Assembly (NCBI GenBank): GCA_937982065.1
Contig: CALJMO010000067.1
Span: 1 to 64,000, forward strand
DNA: 64,000 nucleotides
Origin: an uncultured Collinsella sp.
GTDB taxonomy: Bacteria; Actinomycetota; Coriobacteriia; Coriobacteriales; Coriobacteriaceae
Direction of reading: 5' to 3'
The stretch's first letter is position 1, and every line of letters begins with the position of its first letter. This document shows, one piece after another, positions 43,577-52,738 of this stretch. The notes under the pieces were generated by a model. It had not been told where the DNA came from. It made no database searches and was given only the letters and a program-made list of their open reading frames with translations. A program made the position numbers and the translations under genes.

Positions 43577-43730
43577 CAAAACTATGCCGGATTACGGGGC
43601 TAAAGTCGGAGTCCTCATCCATACAGCCTTTTTTTGAAAAACGGCAAGCAGTCTACCTGCGGTTTTGTTTTTGGGATTTTCTGTATGGTCGGAGGTTCGC
43701 TATCCAGCCCCGTAATCCGGCATAGTTTTG
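43577..43730. repeat. 154-bp palindromic element, right copy
   Basis: Terminal repeats 43577-43601 and 43706-43730 are perfect over 25 bases. Compared with the left copy, one T is replaced by A in the left arm and the paired A by T in the right arm, so complementarity is kept. Confidence 0.85.
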
Positions 43731-43761
43731 TTCGCGACGGCACAACCGCGCGTTTAAGCGC

Positions 43762-43795
43762 GGGGCCGGTGGGGCATTTTTGCCCCACCGGCCCC
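43762..43795 (-). terminator. Terminator hairpin of the hydrogenase operon
   Basis: GGGGCCGGTGGGGCA pairs perfectly with TGCCCCACCGGCCCC (15 bp, TTTT loop), 10 bases after the ferredoxin stop. It is very stable but lacks a T-run on the minus strand. Confidence 0.75.
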
Positions 43796-43805
43796 TATTC
43801 CAGCG

Positions 43806-44147
43806 CTATTCCGGCTTGGTTTCTACTGTGGGAGTCTTGTCCGCTGCGACTGGGGTGCGGGCGGTGTCCATAGTCAGGCAGTGCTTGGGGCAGCTCTCGA
43901 TGCACTCGCCGCACACGACGCAGGCGTACGGATCAATCGACCACGTTCCACCCTTGCGATCGACCGCGAGCGCGCCCGCCGGGCAGCGACGCGCGCACAT
44001 GCCGCAGCAAATGCACACGTCCATGTCGTTAACGATGTGCCCGCGCAGGCGCTCGGGCGCCGCGAGCTTCTCCTGCGGATAGCACACCGTTACCGGCTGC
44101 TTGACCATAGAACCCAAGGCCGTCTTGGCAAATGTCAGCAAACTCAT
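43806..44147 (-). CDS. echF: Ech-type hydrogenase ferredoxin subunit
   Basis: A 113-aa polyferredoxin with two [4Fe-4S] motifs, CICCGMCARRCP and CVVCGECIESCP. It corresponds to EchF/HycF/NuoI and passes electrons between ferredoxin and the small subunit of the membrane hydrogenase. It is the last gene of the operon, 7 bases after the large-subunit gene, and has a long polar C-terminal tail. Confidence 0.85.
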   Translation of the reverse strand: MSLLTFAKTALGSMVKQPVTVCYPQEKLAAPERLRGHIVNDMDVCICCGMCARRCPAGALAVDRKGGTWSIDPYACVVCGECIESCPKHCLTMDTARTPVAADKTPTVETKPE

Positions 44148-44154
44148 GCCGCGC

Positions 44155-45243
44155 CTACCTTTCCGTGCAGCTAATGCAGGGGTCGATGGTCAGGATAATC
44201 ATGGGCACGTTGGCAAGGAGCACGCCCTGCAGCGCATGCGTCAGACCCGCCAGGTTTTGCGACGTCGGCGTGCGCACGCGGAAACGGTCCAGATTCTTGG
44301 TGCCGTTGCCGCGCACATAGTAATACGCCTCGCCACGCGGCTGCTCAATTACAACCTCGCCGCGCGCGCCGTCGGCCGGCGTAAGCTTGGTGCGCCCGCC
44401 GATACCGTCGTGCGGAATCTTGCCCACCAGCTCTTTGATGATGTCCATGGTCTGCGTGACCTCGGCGCAACGAACCTGGCAGCGGGCATAGCAGTCGCCG
44501 TCGGTAGCAACGATGGGCTCAAACGCGGCCAAGTCCGCATAGGCGCCGTCACCGAACATGCGCACGTCGTAATCCACGCCCGAGGCGCGCCCAAACGGAC
44601 CGACCATCGAAAGCTCCAGCGCGTCTTTCTTGCTAATCACGCCCACGCCATGCAGGCGCTCGCCGCAGCTGTTGTCGTCCAAAAACGTATGCACCAGGGC
44701 CTCGTAGTCAGGACGCATGGCATCGAGCGTCTGGACAATGCCCGCCAGCTCGGAGTCCTCGATATCGTGCTTAAGGCCGCCGATCTCGTTAATCGACAGA
44801 ATCACGCGCCCGCCGCAAGTGCTCTCAAAAATCTTGAGTATCTGCTCGCGCAGGGTCCATGACCGATAGAACAGCGCCTCAAAGCCAAAGGCATCGGCGA
44901 GCAGGCCCAGCCACAGCAAATGCGAGTGAATACGCGAGAGCTCGTGCAGAATGGTGCGGATATACTGCACGCGGCCGGGCACCTCAATGTCGAGCATGCG
45001 CTCGCAGGCGCTGGCATAACCGTAGCTGTGGCCCACGGCGCAGATGCCGCAGATGCGCTCGGCGATGTAGCCAAACTGGTGCATGTCACGCTTTTCGGTG
45101 AGCTTCTCGAGTCCGCGGTGCACAAAGCCGATCTGCGGAATTGCCTCGATGACGCGGTCGTCCTCGATCACCAGGTCCAGATGAAGCGGCTCGGGCAGCA
45201 CCGGGTGTTGCGGGCCAAACGGAATAACGGAGCGATGTGCCAT
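44155..45243 (-). CDS. echE: Group 4 [NiFe] hydrogenase large subunit
   Basis: A 362-aa catalytic subunit. The four Ni ligands are intact: RICGIC (Cys65, Cys68) and DPCISC (Cys356, Cys359). This separates a true hydrogenase from NuoD-type homologues. The length fits EchE, not the longer HycE, whose N-terminal domain is a separate gene here. The protein ends only 3 residues after the last Cys; group 4 enzymes of the Ech type often lack the cleaved C-terminal extension. It reduces protons with reduced ferredoxin or runs in reverse. Confidence 0.93.
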   Translation of the reverse strand: MAHRSVIPFGPQHPVLPEPLHLDLVIEDDRVIEAIPQIGFVHRGLEKLTEKRDMHQFGYIAERICGICAVGHSYGYASACERMLDIEVPGRVQYIRTILHELSRIHSHLLWLGLLADAFGFEALFYRSWTLREQILKIFESTCGGRVILSINEIGGLKHDIEDSELAGIVQTLDAMRPDYEALVHTFLDDNSCGERLHGVGVISKKDALELSMVGPFGRASGVDYDVRMFGDGAYADLAAFEPIVATDGDCYARCQVRCAEVTQTMDIIKELVGKIPHDGIGGRTKLTPADGARGEVVIEQPRGEAYYYVRGNGTKNLDRFRVRTPTSQNLAGLTHALQGVLLANVPMIILTIDPCISCTER

Positions 45244-45248
45244 GGACC

Positions 45249-45959
45249 TTACGCCTCCTTTTTCTGCTTGTCGCGAGCGGCCTTGGCGGCAAGTGCCGCG
45301 CGGACCTTGGCCGCTTTCTCGGGATCCATGGCAGCAAGCTTTGCCTCCAGCTCGGCGGCCTTGAGCGCCGCCTTGGCAGCGGCCTCATCGTGCTGAGCAT
45401 CGGAGCCGGCAGCCGCAGCGGGCTGGGCAGCGGCGCCCGCGGCATTGCCGGCGCCCGCAGCGCCCTCCCCCGCAGCCGCAGCAGCCGCCTTCTCGGCCGC
45501 GGCCTTGCGCGCCTTGGCCTCGGCGGCGGCACGGACCTTCATGGCCTTCTCGCGCGCGGCCTTCACCTCGGGCGTGATAACGCTCATGGGCTCGGCAGTC
45601 GAGACCTGGTAGAAAAAGCCCTTAAAGTCGATCTGCATGTCGGTGATGGCAAGCCCAAACAGGTCGTGCGCTTCATTTTCAAACGGGAATACCGCCGGAT
45701 AGTACGAGCTGATGGACGGAATCTCCTGGTACTGATCAATTCCCTCAACCACCAGGTTCTCGATCGCATAGTTGCCGTCCTGAGCGATCTGCTCCTGAGC
45801 AGCACGAACGTTAATAAACGTATAGACTAAGCGATACGTGCCGTCGTCGACGTTGCGCTCGGCGTGCATCTGCACAAAGCGCGCGCCGGCACCCTTGAGC
45901 GCCTGCACATGCGGCAGGAGCTCGTCGATCCCGACGGTGGTATAGATAGCCTTTTGCAT
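45249..45959 (-). CDS. echD: Ech hydrogenase subunit, NuoC-like, with Ala/Lys-rich tail
   Basis: A 236-aa protein. Residues 1-125 form the NuoC/HycE-N-like domain (PFENEAHDLFGL is characteristic). Residues 130-236 are an Ala/Lys/Glu-rich, probably helical tail not usual in EchD. The start codon shares bases with the stop of the EchC gene (TAATG). The tail may bind nucleic acid or the membrane surface; this is speculation. Confidence 0.82.
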   Translation of the reverse strand: MQKAIYTTVGIDELLPHVQALKGAGARFVQMHAERNVDDGTYRLVYTFINVRAAQEQIAQDGNYAIENLVVEGIDQYQEIPSISSYYPAVFPFENEAHDLFGLAITDMQIDFKGFFYQVSTAEPMSVITPEVKAAREKAMKVRAAAEAKARKAAAEKAAAAAAGEGAAGAGNAAGAAAQPAAAAGSDAQHDEAAAKAALKAAELEAKLAAMDPEKAAKVRAALAAKAARDKQKKEA

Positions 45960-46540
45960 TACTTGGCCTCCTTTGCAGCGGCGGGCGCACCGTCAGCCGC
46001 GCCTGCGTCGACACCGGCCCCGGCCCCCGCAGCAGCTACAAACCCGTCCTCGCCTAGCTCAACGCCACCATCCCAGGTAGCGGCGCCGCCCACGGTGAGC
46101 GGGTCGCCGCCGGCGCGCATCACGGCCTCCTTCTGGTCCAGGATGCCGCACGCCTCCACGATGGCATCGATCACGGTCTCGGGACGAATGGCGCACCCGG
46201 GCGCGTACACATCCACGGGAATCGCGCGGTCCACGCCGCCGATCACGTTATAGGCATCGCGGAACACGCCGCCCGAGCACGCGCAGATACCGCAGGCCAC
46301 CACGCACTTGGGCTCGAGCATCTGGTTGTAGATCTGACGCACGACGGGCAGGTTCTGGGCATTGACCGACCCCGTCACCAAAAAGATATCCGCATGCTTG
46401 GGGTTGCCGGTGTTGACCACGCCAAAGCGCTCCGCATCGAACAGTGGCGTGAGCGAGGCCAGCACCTCGATATCGCATCCGTTGCAGCTCGAGCCGTCGT
46501 AATGAATAACCCACGGCGAGCGCGACATTTTATGATCCAT
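45959..46540 (-). CDS. echC: Ech hydrogenase small subunit, NuoB-like
   Basis: A 193-aa electron-transfer subunit holding one [4Fe-4S] cluster near the Ni-Fe site. The ligands are the Cys pair of SSCNGCD, the Cys in GICACSGGVF and the Cys in PGCAIRPE. The last 45 residues are Ala/Gly-rich and extra. The start may be Met1 or Met5. It follows the EchA-EchB fusion gene by 12 bases. Confidence 0.88.
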   Translation of the reverse strand: MDHKMSRSPWVIHYDGSSCNGCDIEVLASLTPLFDAERFGVVNTGNPKHADIFLVTGSVNAQNLPVVRQIYNQMLEPKCVVACGICACSGGVFRDAYNVIGGVDRAIPVDVYAPGCAIRPETVIDAIVEACGILDQKEAVMRAGGDPLTVGGAATWDGGVELGEDGFVAAAGAGAGVDAGAADGAPAAAKEAK

Positions 46541-46552
46541 GGATGCCGCCTC

Positions 46553-49435
46553 CTAAATAAACACATCGACGAGGATGGGCATAAGGTTGAGCAGGCCAAA
46601 CACCAGCGCCACGCCCCATCCGAGCCTAAAGCAGCTGCGCCAGGTGCTGCGTGCGAAGGTGTTGTCGATCAGGACCTCGACAAAATACGTTGCAGCCATC
46701 ACGACCAGGGCGACCACCCAGCTCACCGGGTTGTCCCAAACAAAGAACATGCCCACCCACATCAAAAACAGCACGGTCTCGCACCAGTGCATAAGGGTCA
46801 TCTTGGCCAGCGTGCCGCCGCTCATCTCGGTGGCGACGCCCTGGACAATCTCCTGATGCGCATGATGCGAGTACGAAAGGTCAAACGGCGACTTGCGCAG
46901 CTTGATGGTAAGCACCGCGAGCAACGCGAGGAAAATGGGCGCGCTGTGCACGATGATGGGGACCGACTGCCCCGTCACGGCGATGGAATCAAAGCTGTCG
47001 GTGGCAAGGTACAGGCCCACGCTCATCAGCAAAACGGCGGGCTCGTAACTCATAACCTGCAGTAACTCACGGTCGGCGCCAACCTGGGCAAACGGACTTT
47101 GCGTCGAGGCGGACGCCAGCACCACAAAGATCGCGGCGAGCGTCACCATAAAAGCGCACAGTAGCGTGTTAGAGCCCGACACAAAGATGCCGCCGCCCAC
47201 CACGGTAAAGATGAGCGCGCACGCCATATAGGTATCGTCCATGGTGTTTACGCTGGCGGGGGCCTTGCGCAGGAGCTTGGCCACATCGTAGAAGGGTTGC
47301 AGCAGGCGCGGGCCCACGCGGCCCTGCATGCGAGCCGAAAGCTTACGGTCAAGACCGTCGATCAGGCCGCCCACAAGCGGCGCCAGCAGGGCAAACACCA
47401 CGGTACCAATAAATATGCCCACGACGCCCGAGCCTTCGAAATACTTACCGCGCAGCACCGAGGGCGCACTCATGGCAAGCCGCTCGGGCCCAATCCACGC
47501 GCAACACAGCAGCGCAAACAAGATAATGCTGCAGCACACGACGCTGCCCGCGGGGCCAATACGCTTCTCGCCAAGGGCGTCCTCCGAGTACCAATTGCGC
47601 TTTTCGGCCTTCACCTCGTGTCCCATCGAGCCGCGGAAATGGCGATATTTGTCGGTTCCCACACCCGAAAGGTACACGTTGACGTGCGGCTTGTTGCTCA
47701 CGCGGAATGAAGTCAGCAGCACCACGGCGATAAAAGCCACGATAACCACCATCAGATACATGGCGTCCTTGCCAATAACGTACGGCACGCGGCCAAACAC
47801 CATGGCGAGGTAAGGCGACACCAGACCGCTCGAGATAACCGGGAACGCCACGCAGCACAGAATCAGCAGCGCGGCGATGGTGTTGAGGGCCATCCATTCG
47901 GTCTTATGGACATTGGCCTCAACGTTTTGAGCCGTGGGGTCGACGCCCGAAAGCTTGGCAAGCCACTTGCCCCAGAAGAAGAACGTCGCGGCCGAGCCAA
48001 AGGCAAGTACCATGATCATTAGCACGTTGCCGGTCTGCGCAAACGCCACCAGGGCGCCCCACTTGGACACGAGCATGCCAAACGGCGCCACAAACATGCC
48101 CATAATGCCCAGCATCATCAGACGCGTCAGGTGCGGCATGCGGCTGAACATGCCGTCCATGTCCTCGATATTGCGGCTGCCGATATGGTGCTCGGCGGTG
48201 CCTACGCACAGGAACAGCAGCGACTTAGCCACCGTGTGGAACAAGATCAGGAAGATGGCCGCCCATACGGCCTCGGGCGCGCCGACACCCAGGCAGGCAC
48301 TGATGAGACCCAAGTTGGAAATGGTGGAGAACGCGAGCACGCGCTTGGCATTGCTCTGCGAGATGGCCATGAGGGCCGCGAGCAAAAACGTGATGGCACC
48401 CACACTCGTAACCATAAAGCCGGTCACGGGATAGATGGCATAGAGCGGGCTCAGCTTGACCATTAGGAACACGCCGGCTTTGACCATGGTGGACGAATGC
48501 AGCAGGGCGCTCGTGGGCGTGGGGGCAACCATGGCGCCGAGCAGCCAGGTATGGAACGGCATCTGCGCGGCCTTGGTAAGGGCGGCGAGCGACAGCAGAA
48601 CGACCGGCATCACCAGCAGCGCGGATTGCGCGGTTCCGGCGCCGGAAAGCTCGATCATGCCCGAGATGGTCAGCGGCATGCCGTTAACGTGCAGGTACAT
48701 GAGTCCGGCCAAAAACGCGATGCCGCCCAGCATGTTGAGGATGATCTGGGTGAAGGCGTTCTTGATGGCCTCGGGCGTGCGCGTGTAGCCAATCATGAGG
48801 AACGAGCACACGGTGGTGATTTCCCAGCCGCAGAACAGCCACTCAAGGTTATCGCTCGTCACGATGACGAACATGGCCGAGAGGAACAGGAACATAAGCG
48901 CCAGGAACTGCGGGCGACGGTCGGGCGCGGTCTGCCCGCGCAGCGCGGCCTCGTGCTCGTCATGGGCCTGGAAGTCCTTCATGTAACCCAGGGCATACAC
49001 GCAGATTAGACTGCCGACGATACCGACGGCGAGGACCATGATCACGCTCATGTAGTCCAGGTAGAGCGGCGTCGCCGTGACGGCCTCGGCCGCGGGCAGC
49101 GTCATGGCTGCAAAGGCGAGCGAGCCCACCAGCTGCACCACGCCGAGCACCGTGGTGAGCGTGCTCTTATATTTACGCGCGTTGTACAGGATGACGGCGC
49201 ACAGAATCACGTCGATGGCGGAGCTGATGATCGAGAGCACATGCGAGGTGCCGGGGGCAACCTCAAAGCTCTGCGGACCCGTGCCAAAAAACATGACGGC
49301 GACTACAACTGTCACCGCCATAATAATGCCGGAACCTATGAGCCCCACCGCATCGCGGGCGCGGTCACCGCGCGCGAGCAGCATGCCCAGCGCCGGTACC
49401 AGCGGAAACAGGGTAAGGAAATACAGTAGCGTCAT
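46553..49435 (-). CDS. Fused EchA-EchB membrane subunit of the hydrogenase
   Basis: A 960-aa membrane protein that joins two normally separate subunits. Residues 1 to about 620 are the NuoL/MrpA-like proton or sodium antiporter subunit (EchA), with about 15 helices and the conserved Lys/His helices (LTKAAQMPFHTWLLGAMVAP, LLHSSTMVKAGVFL). Residues from about 655 are the NuoH-like subunit (EchB), with GLDRKLSARMQGRVGP and KLRKSPFDLSYSHHAHQEI. The join has no frameshift mark. The operon order A/B, C, D, E, F matches Ech. It couples H2 formation to ion pumping. Confidence 0.87.
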   Translation of the reverse strand: MTLLYFLTLFPLVPALGMLLARGDRARDAVGLIGSGIIMAVTVVVAVMFFGTGPQSFEVAPGTSHVLSIISSAIDVILCAVILYNARKYKSTLTTVLGVVQLVGSLAFAAMTLPAAEAVTATPLYLDYMSVIMVLAVGIVGSLICVYALGYMKDFQAHDEHEAALRGQTAPDRRPQFLALMFLFLSAMFVIVTSDNLEWLFCGWEITTVCSFLMIGYTRTPEAIKNAFTQIILNMLGGIAFLAGLMYLHVNGMPLTISGMIELSGAGTAQSALLVMPVVLLSLAALTKAAQMPFHTWLLGAMVAPTPTSALLHSSTMVKAGVFLMVKLSPLYAIYPVTGFMVTSVGAITFLLAALMAISQSNAKRVLAFSTISNLGLISACLGVGAPEAVWAAIFLILFHTVAKSLLFLCVGTAEHHIGSRNIEDMDGMFSRMPHLTRLMMLGIMGMFVAPFGMLVSKWGALVAFAQTGNVLMIMVLAFGSAATFFFWGKWLAKLSGVDPTAQNVEANVHKTEWMALNTIAALLILCCVAFPVISSGLVSPYLAMVFGRVPYVIGKDAMYLMVVIVAFIAVVLLTSFRVSNKPHVNVYLSGVGTDKYRHFRGSMGHEVKAEKRNWYSEDALGEKRIGPAGSVVCCSIILFALLCCAWIGPERLAMSAPSVLRGKYFEGSGVVGIFIGTVVFALLAPLVGGLIDGLDRKLSARMQGRVGPRLLQPFYDVAKLLRKAPASVNTMDDTYMACALIFTVVGGGIFVSGSNTLLCAFMVTLAAIFVVLASASTQSPFAQVGADRELLQVMSYEPAVLLMSVGLYLATDSFDSIAVTGQSVPIIVHSAPIFLALLAVLTIKLRKSPFDLSYSHHAHQEIVQGVATEMSGGTLAKMTLMHWCETVLFLMWVGMFFVWDNPVSWVVALVVMAATYFVEVLIDNTFARSTWRSCFRLGWGVALVFGLLNLMPILVDVFI

Positions 49436-49684
49436 ACCATCACTCCCCCATGCAAAAACGCTGCAATTGTTTAACGTTATAGCTCAATTGAGGAGCAGCG
49501 GCGGCAGGTTTTCGGTCAACTGGGGAGTTTTAGGCGTACGGGGCAAGGGCGCGTCCGCTTTGGAGCAGAGAGGCGACGCTCCCCTATCGCAGCGACAGGC
49601 GCGCGGGCCACTGCGTGCAGTTTATTGGCCACGTTGGAGGATGTCCCGACAGGCTCGCGCCGGTCCAAAAAGTTGGCGCGGCAA
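49436..49684. other. Upstream region of the hydrogenase operon
   Basis: No gene is seen. Inverted CAATTG hexamers (TGCAATTG near 49465 and CAATTGAG near 49486) bracket ATAACGTTAAAC-like sequence read on the minus strand and may be part of a promoter/operator. The rest is unremarkable. Confidence 0.3.
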
Positions 49685-49708
49685 GAAAAATGCGCCCCTG
49701 TGGGCGCA
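49685..49708 (-). terminator. Terminator of the HTH gene
   Basis: TGCGCCC and GGGCGCA form a 7-bp stem followed by TTTTTC on the minus strand, 13 bases beyond the stop. Confidence 0.75.
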
Positions 49709-49720
49709 CCATCCCGTTTG

Positions 49721-50116
49721 CTATTCCGCCTTTTTAACGCGCGGCTTGCGACCGCGCGGCTTATCGACCAGTGCGGCCTCACCGCTCTCGCGGTACTGAC
49801 GGCACCAAGCCTTGACCGAAGACTCGCTGGGAATCTTGTGCTTGATCATGGCCTCGCGAACCGTCAAGCCGTTTTCCAGACGGTCCTTGACCACAGCGAG
49901 CTTTACGTCGTACGAGTAGGTGTGATGATGCGAACCGGCATTGAGAACGGCGTCGGCACCGCCCACGGCATACGCGCGGGCCCACTGACGAGCCGTGGCC
50001 TGGGGAATGCCAATCTCCGCGGCGAGGGCGCGATGACCGACCCCCTCTTGGAGGATCTCGACGGCGCGCTGCCTAACCTCGGGCGCATGCGTGCGAGTCC
50101 TAGTTGCTTCCGACAT
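49721..50116 (-). CDS. Orphan double-HTH protein, IS3 OrfA-like
   Basis: A 131-aa basic protein with two helix-turn-helix units (about 15-50, LAAEIGIPQATARQWARAY; and about 70-105, IKHKIPSESSVKAWCRQY). This resembles the OrfA/InsE part of IS3-type transposases or transposase-derived regulators. No OrfB, terminal repeats or target duplication are seen, so it may be a domesticated DNA-binding protein. The start ATG 50116 is behind GGCAGG. Confidence 0.65.
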   Translation of the reverse strand: MSEATRTRTHAPEVRQRAVEILQEGVGHRALAAEIGIPQATARQWARAYAVGGADAVLNAGSHHHTYSYDVKLAVVKDRLENGLTVREAMIKHKIPSESSVKAWCRQYRESGEAALVDKPRGRKPRVKKAE

Positions 50117-50450
50117 ACCTGCCACTTCTTAGCCTTAACCGTTAATCTGCTTTCTTACGTGCAAGTTAGATAGTAGCATTTTACTGTTTGCTCAAAGCAG
50201 TTAATTAAAGTAGACGCGGCGTTATCTGGGCATTTGGCACCAAATTACGACATTTCTTTATCGATTATTTACGCTGGTAGCTGACTCGCAGCTAATCGTC
50301 ATTCGCTTGTCAACAAAATTGGCATCTCTTTATGTCCTTTGGTATAGAGGATATGGTTATTAACCCCTCCCCCAATAATTTTGAGTGATCCGCAAGGCAG
50401 TAGACGTCCTCACTCCTCATGATTACCTCGCATTGCTATCCACCGGAGCA
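50117..50450. other. A+T-rich intergenic region
   Basis: No gene is seen. A minus-strand promoter for the HTH gene is plausible at about 50170-50200 (TTGAGC, 17 bases, TATCTA). The remainder is richer in A+T than the average and holds no recognised structure. Confidence 0.35.
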
Positions 50451-50490
50451 AAACAAAAAGGGCGGGACCTGCTGCGCTTGCAGGCCCCGC
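50451..50490 (-). terminator. Terminator of the flavin oxidoreductase gene
   Basis: GCGGGGCCTGC and GCAGGTCCCGC pair on the minus strand around a 7-base loop and run into CTTTTTGTTTT. Confidence 0.8.
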
Positions 50491-50565
50491 ACCGGTTGAC
50501 ACCCGACGGGACACAGCCGGGCGAGACGGATCCGTGCTACCGCCCCGCCTGGCCGCGATGTTCAA

Positions 50566-52596
50566 CTACAGCTCGTTGGCCGCGTGATATGCCGTGCGAA
50601 TGGCGCTCGCAATGTCGGCGGTGCGCTCGCCCGAGCAGTCGCCCACGCGGGTCACGGGCACCGTCACGCCATCCAAGTCAAACGCGTTGGCCTTGGAGCC
50701 CACGGCCATCACCACGTAATCGCAGGCGATTTTTACCGGCTCCTCGGCGCCGTCCTCGGTGGTGTGAACAGCCTCCACGCCCTCGTCGGTAATGGCGGTC
50801 AGGCGGGTCTTCACGTGCTGCTCCACGTTGTGCTCGGCAAAGTCGCTCATGATCAGCGGCAGAATGGTCTCGGACTCGCCCGCGGCAATCTTGTCGAGCA
50901 TCTCGACAATCGCCACCTCGCAGCCGTGCTGCAGCAGATACTCGGCAGTCTCGGTGCCCACCAGGCCACCGCCAATGACGGCGACGCGGCCGTTGAGCTC
51001 CACCTTGCCGGCCAGCACGTCCCAGCTCGAAACGACCTTGTCCGAGTCGGCACCCGGAACGGGGATGACCACGTCGTGCGCGCCCACAGCCACAATCGCG
51101 GCGTCGGCGGCGTTGAGGTCCTCAGCGGTAGCGGCATGGCTGAGCTCAACCTTCACGCCCAGGCCAGGCAGAATCTTCTCGTAGTACTCGACCGAGCGCA
51201 TGATCTCGTCCTTGCGCGGAGGCGCAGCCGCCAGCACAATCTGGCCGCCCAGATGATCGCTCGCCTCGTAGACGGTCACGTCGTAGCCGCGCTTGGCCGC
51301 CACGCGTGCGGCCTCCAGGCCGGCGATGCCGCCGCCCACCACGGCGATCTTCTTGTCGCCCTCGCCCGGCTTGATGGCGATGGTCGCCTCGTCGCCGTTC
51401 TCGGCATTGAGCACGCACGAGATGTACTTGCGATTTTGAATCGCGTCGACGCAGCCCTTGTTGCAGTTGAGGCACTCGCGGATGGGCTCACCCGTGGCGG
51501 CCTTCAGCGCAATGTCGGGGTCGCACATGAGCGAGCGGCCATAGGCGATGATGTCAGCCGAGCCATCCTCCAGGATCTTCTCGCCGGCCTCGACCGAGAC
51601 AACACGGCCCACGGTTGCCACCGGCACAGAGACCAGGGCCTTGACGCGCTCGGCCACCGGCAGCGTCCAGTTGTAGGGCATGGCACCCATGGGTGGAATG
51701 GTGTCGCCCATGTTGCCGGTGTGGTTGGCCTGTGCAACCTGGATCATATCGATGCCCGCGCCCTCAAGCAGCTTGGCAAACTCGCAGGCCTCGTCGGGCT
51801 GCAGGCCGCCCTTGCCGCGCGGCGTGCCGTCGGGGTTCTCCATAATCACGGGGAGTTTGTACTCCACCATCAGCTGCGGCGCGGCTTCCTTAATGGCAGC
51901 GACGACCTCCAGCGCGTAGCGAACGCGGTTCTCGAACGAACCACCGTACTCGTCGGTGCGCTGGTTGAGGATGGCCGAGCACAGCGAACCCACCAAGCGG
52001 TCGCCGTGGACCTCGATGGCGTCGATGCCGGCCTGCTGTGCGCGAGCGGCCGAGGCAGCGATGGCCTCCTTAATCTGGGTGAGCTGCTCTACGCTCGCCT
52101 CGTTCACAAAGTGCTGCATGTCGTGATGCAGCTTGGCGTAGGCCTGGTTGCGGATCTCGTTGGACTCGGCCATCTTGGCGGCAAAGGTCTCCTCGTCGCC
52201 GGCGGCCTTGGCCTCCTGCGCGGCCTTGGCGGCAGCCATGGATCCCATGACCATGCGGCCGACACCGGGCACGTCGTACTCGGGGTGGAACAGCTGCAGC
52301 GCGACCTTGGCGCCGTGTTTGTGGACGGCGTCGGCCAGCGCCTTAAACGTGGGGATCTGGGCGTCGGTTGCCAGCTTGGGCGTGGGGCTTGCGGTCATGA
52401 CGGGAGCGACGTCGCCGATGACGATGTAGCTCACGCCGCCACGGGCCAAGCGCTCGTAAAAAGCCAGGCTGCGCTCGCCGATGGAACCGTCACGCTCCTC
52501 GTAGCCGGTGGTCAGCGGCGGAAACATAATGCGGTTCTTGAGCTCAAGGGGGCCAACCGTAATGGGCTGGAGCAGCTTGGATGCAGGTGCGGTCAT
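50566..52596 (-). CDS. Old-yellow-enzyme family NAD(P)H:flavin oxidoreductase with Fe-S cluster
   Basis: A 676-aa enzyme of the 2,4-dienoyl-CoA reductase / BaiCD-BaiH / FldZ type. An FMN-binding TIM barrel (1-370) is followed by a [4Fe-4S] motif, CLNCNKGC plus a later Cys (about 385-405), and FAD/NAD(P) Rossmann domains starting at VVGGGIAGLEA and VIGGGLVGTETA. It would reduce an activated C=C bond of an unsaturated acid, steroid or similar compound. It is monocistronic. ATG 52596 is preferred because AGAGAGGA lies 6 bases upstream; an ATG at 52602 adjoins the site too closely. Confidence 0.85.
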   Translation of the reverse strand: MTAPASKLLQPITVGPLELKNRIMFPPLTTGYEERDGSIGERSLAFYERLARGGVSYIVIGDVAPVMTASPTPKLATDAQIPTFKALADAVHKHGAKVALQLFHPEYDVPGVGRMVMGSMAAAKAAQEAKAAGDEETFAAKMAESNEIRNQAYAKLHHDMQHFVNEASVEQLTQIKEAIAASAARAQQAGIDAIEVHGDRLVGSLCSAILNQRTDEYGGSFENRVRYALEVVAAIKEAAPQLMVEYKLPVIMENPDGTPRGKGGLQPDEACEFAKLLEGAGIDMIQVAQANHTGNMGDTIPPMGAMPYNWTLPVAERVKALVSVPVATVGRVVSVEAGEKILEDGSADIIAYGRSLMCDPDIALKAATGEPIRECLNCNKGCVDAIQNRKYISCVLNAENGDEATIAIKPGEGDKKIAVVGGGIAGLEAARVAAKRGYDVTVYEASDHLGGQIVLAAAPPRKDEIMRSVEYYEKILPGLGVKVELSHAATAEDLNAADAAIVAVGAHDVVIPVPGADSDKVVSSWDVLAGKVELNGRVAVIGGGLVGTETAEYLLQHGCEVAIVEMLDKIAAGESETILPLIMSDFAEHNVEQHVKTRLTAITDEGVEAVHTTEDGAEEPVKIACDYVVMAVGSKANAFDLDGVTVPVTRVGDCSGERTADIASAIRTAYHAANEL

Positions 52597-52738
52597 GGAC
52601 ATTCCTCTCTTGTAGGCGCGGCGGCGATGATGCCGCGTAGTTGTTTAGAGGATATGGCATGGGAATACAGCAGCACAACGGAAATCGGCGAATATCAGGT
52701 GGCGGCTGGTGGATGGGGGTGGGACGGCCCGTCAGTTT

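Noticed and set aside
49721..50116. Complete insertion sequence around the HTH gene
   Set aside because: No terminal inverted repeats, OrfB or target duplication were found on either side.
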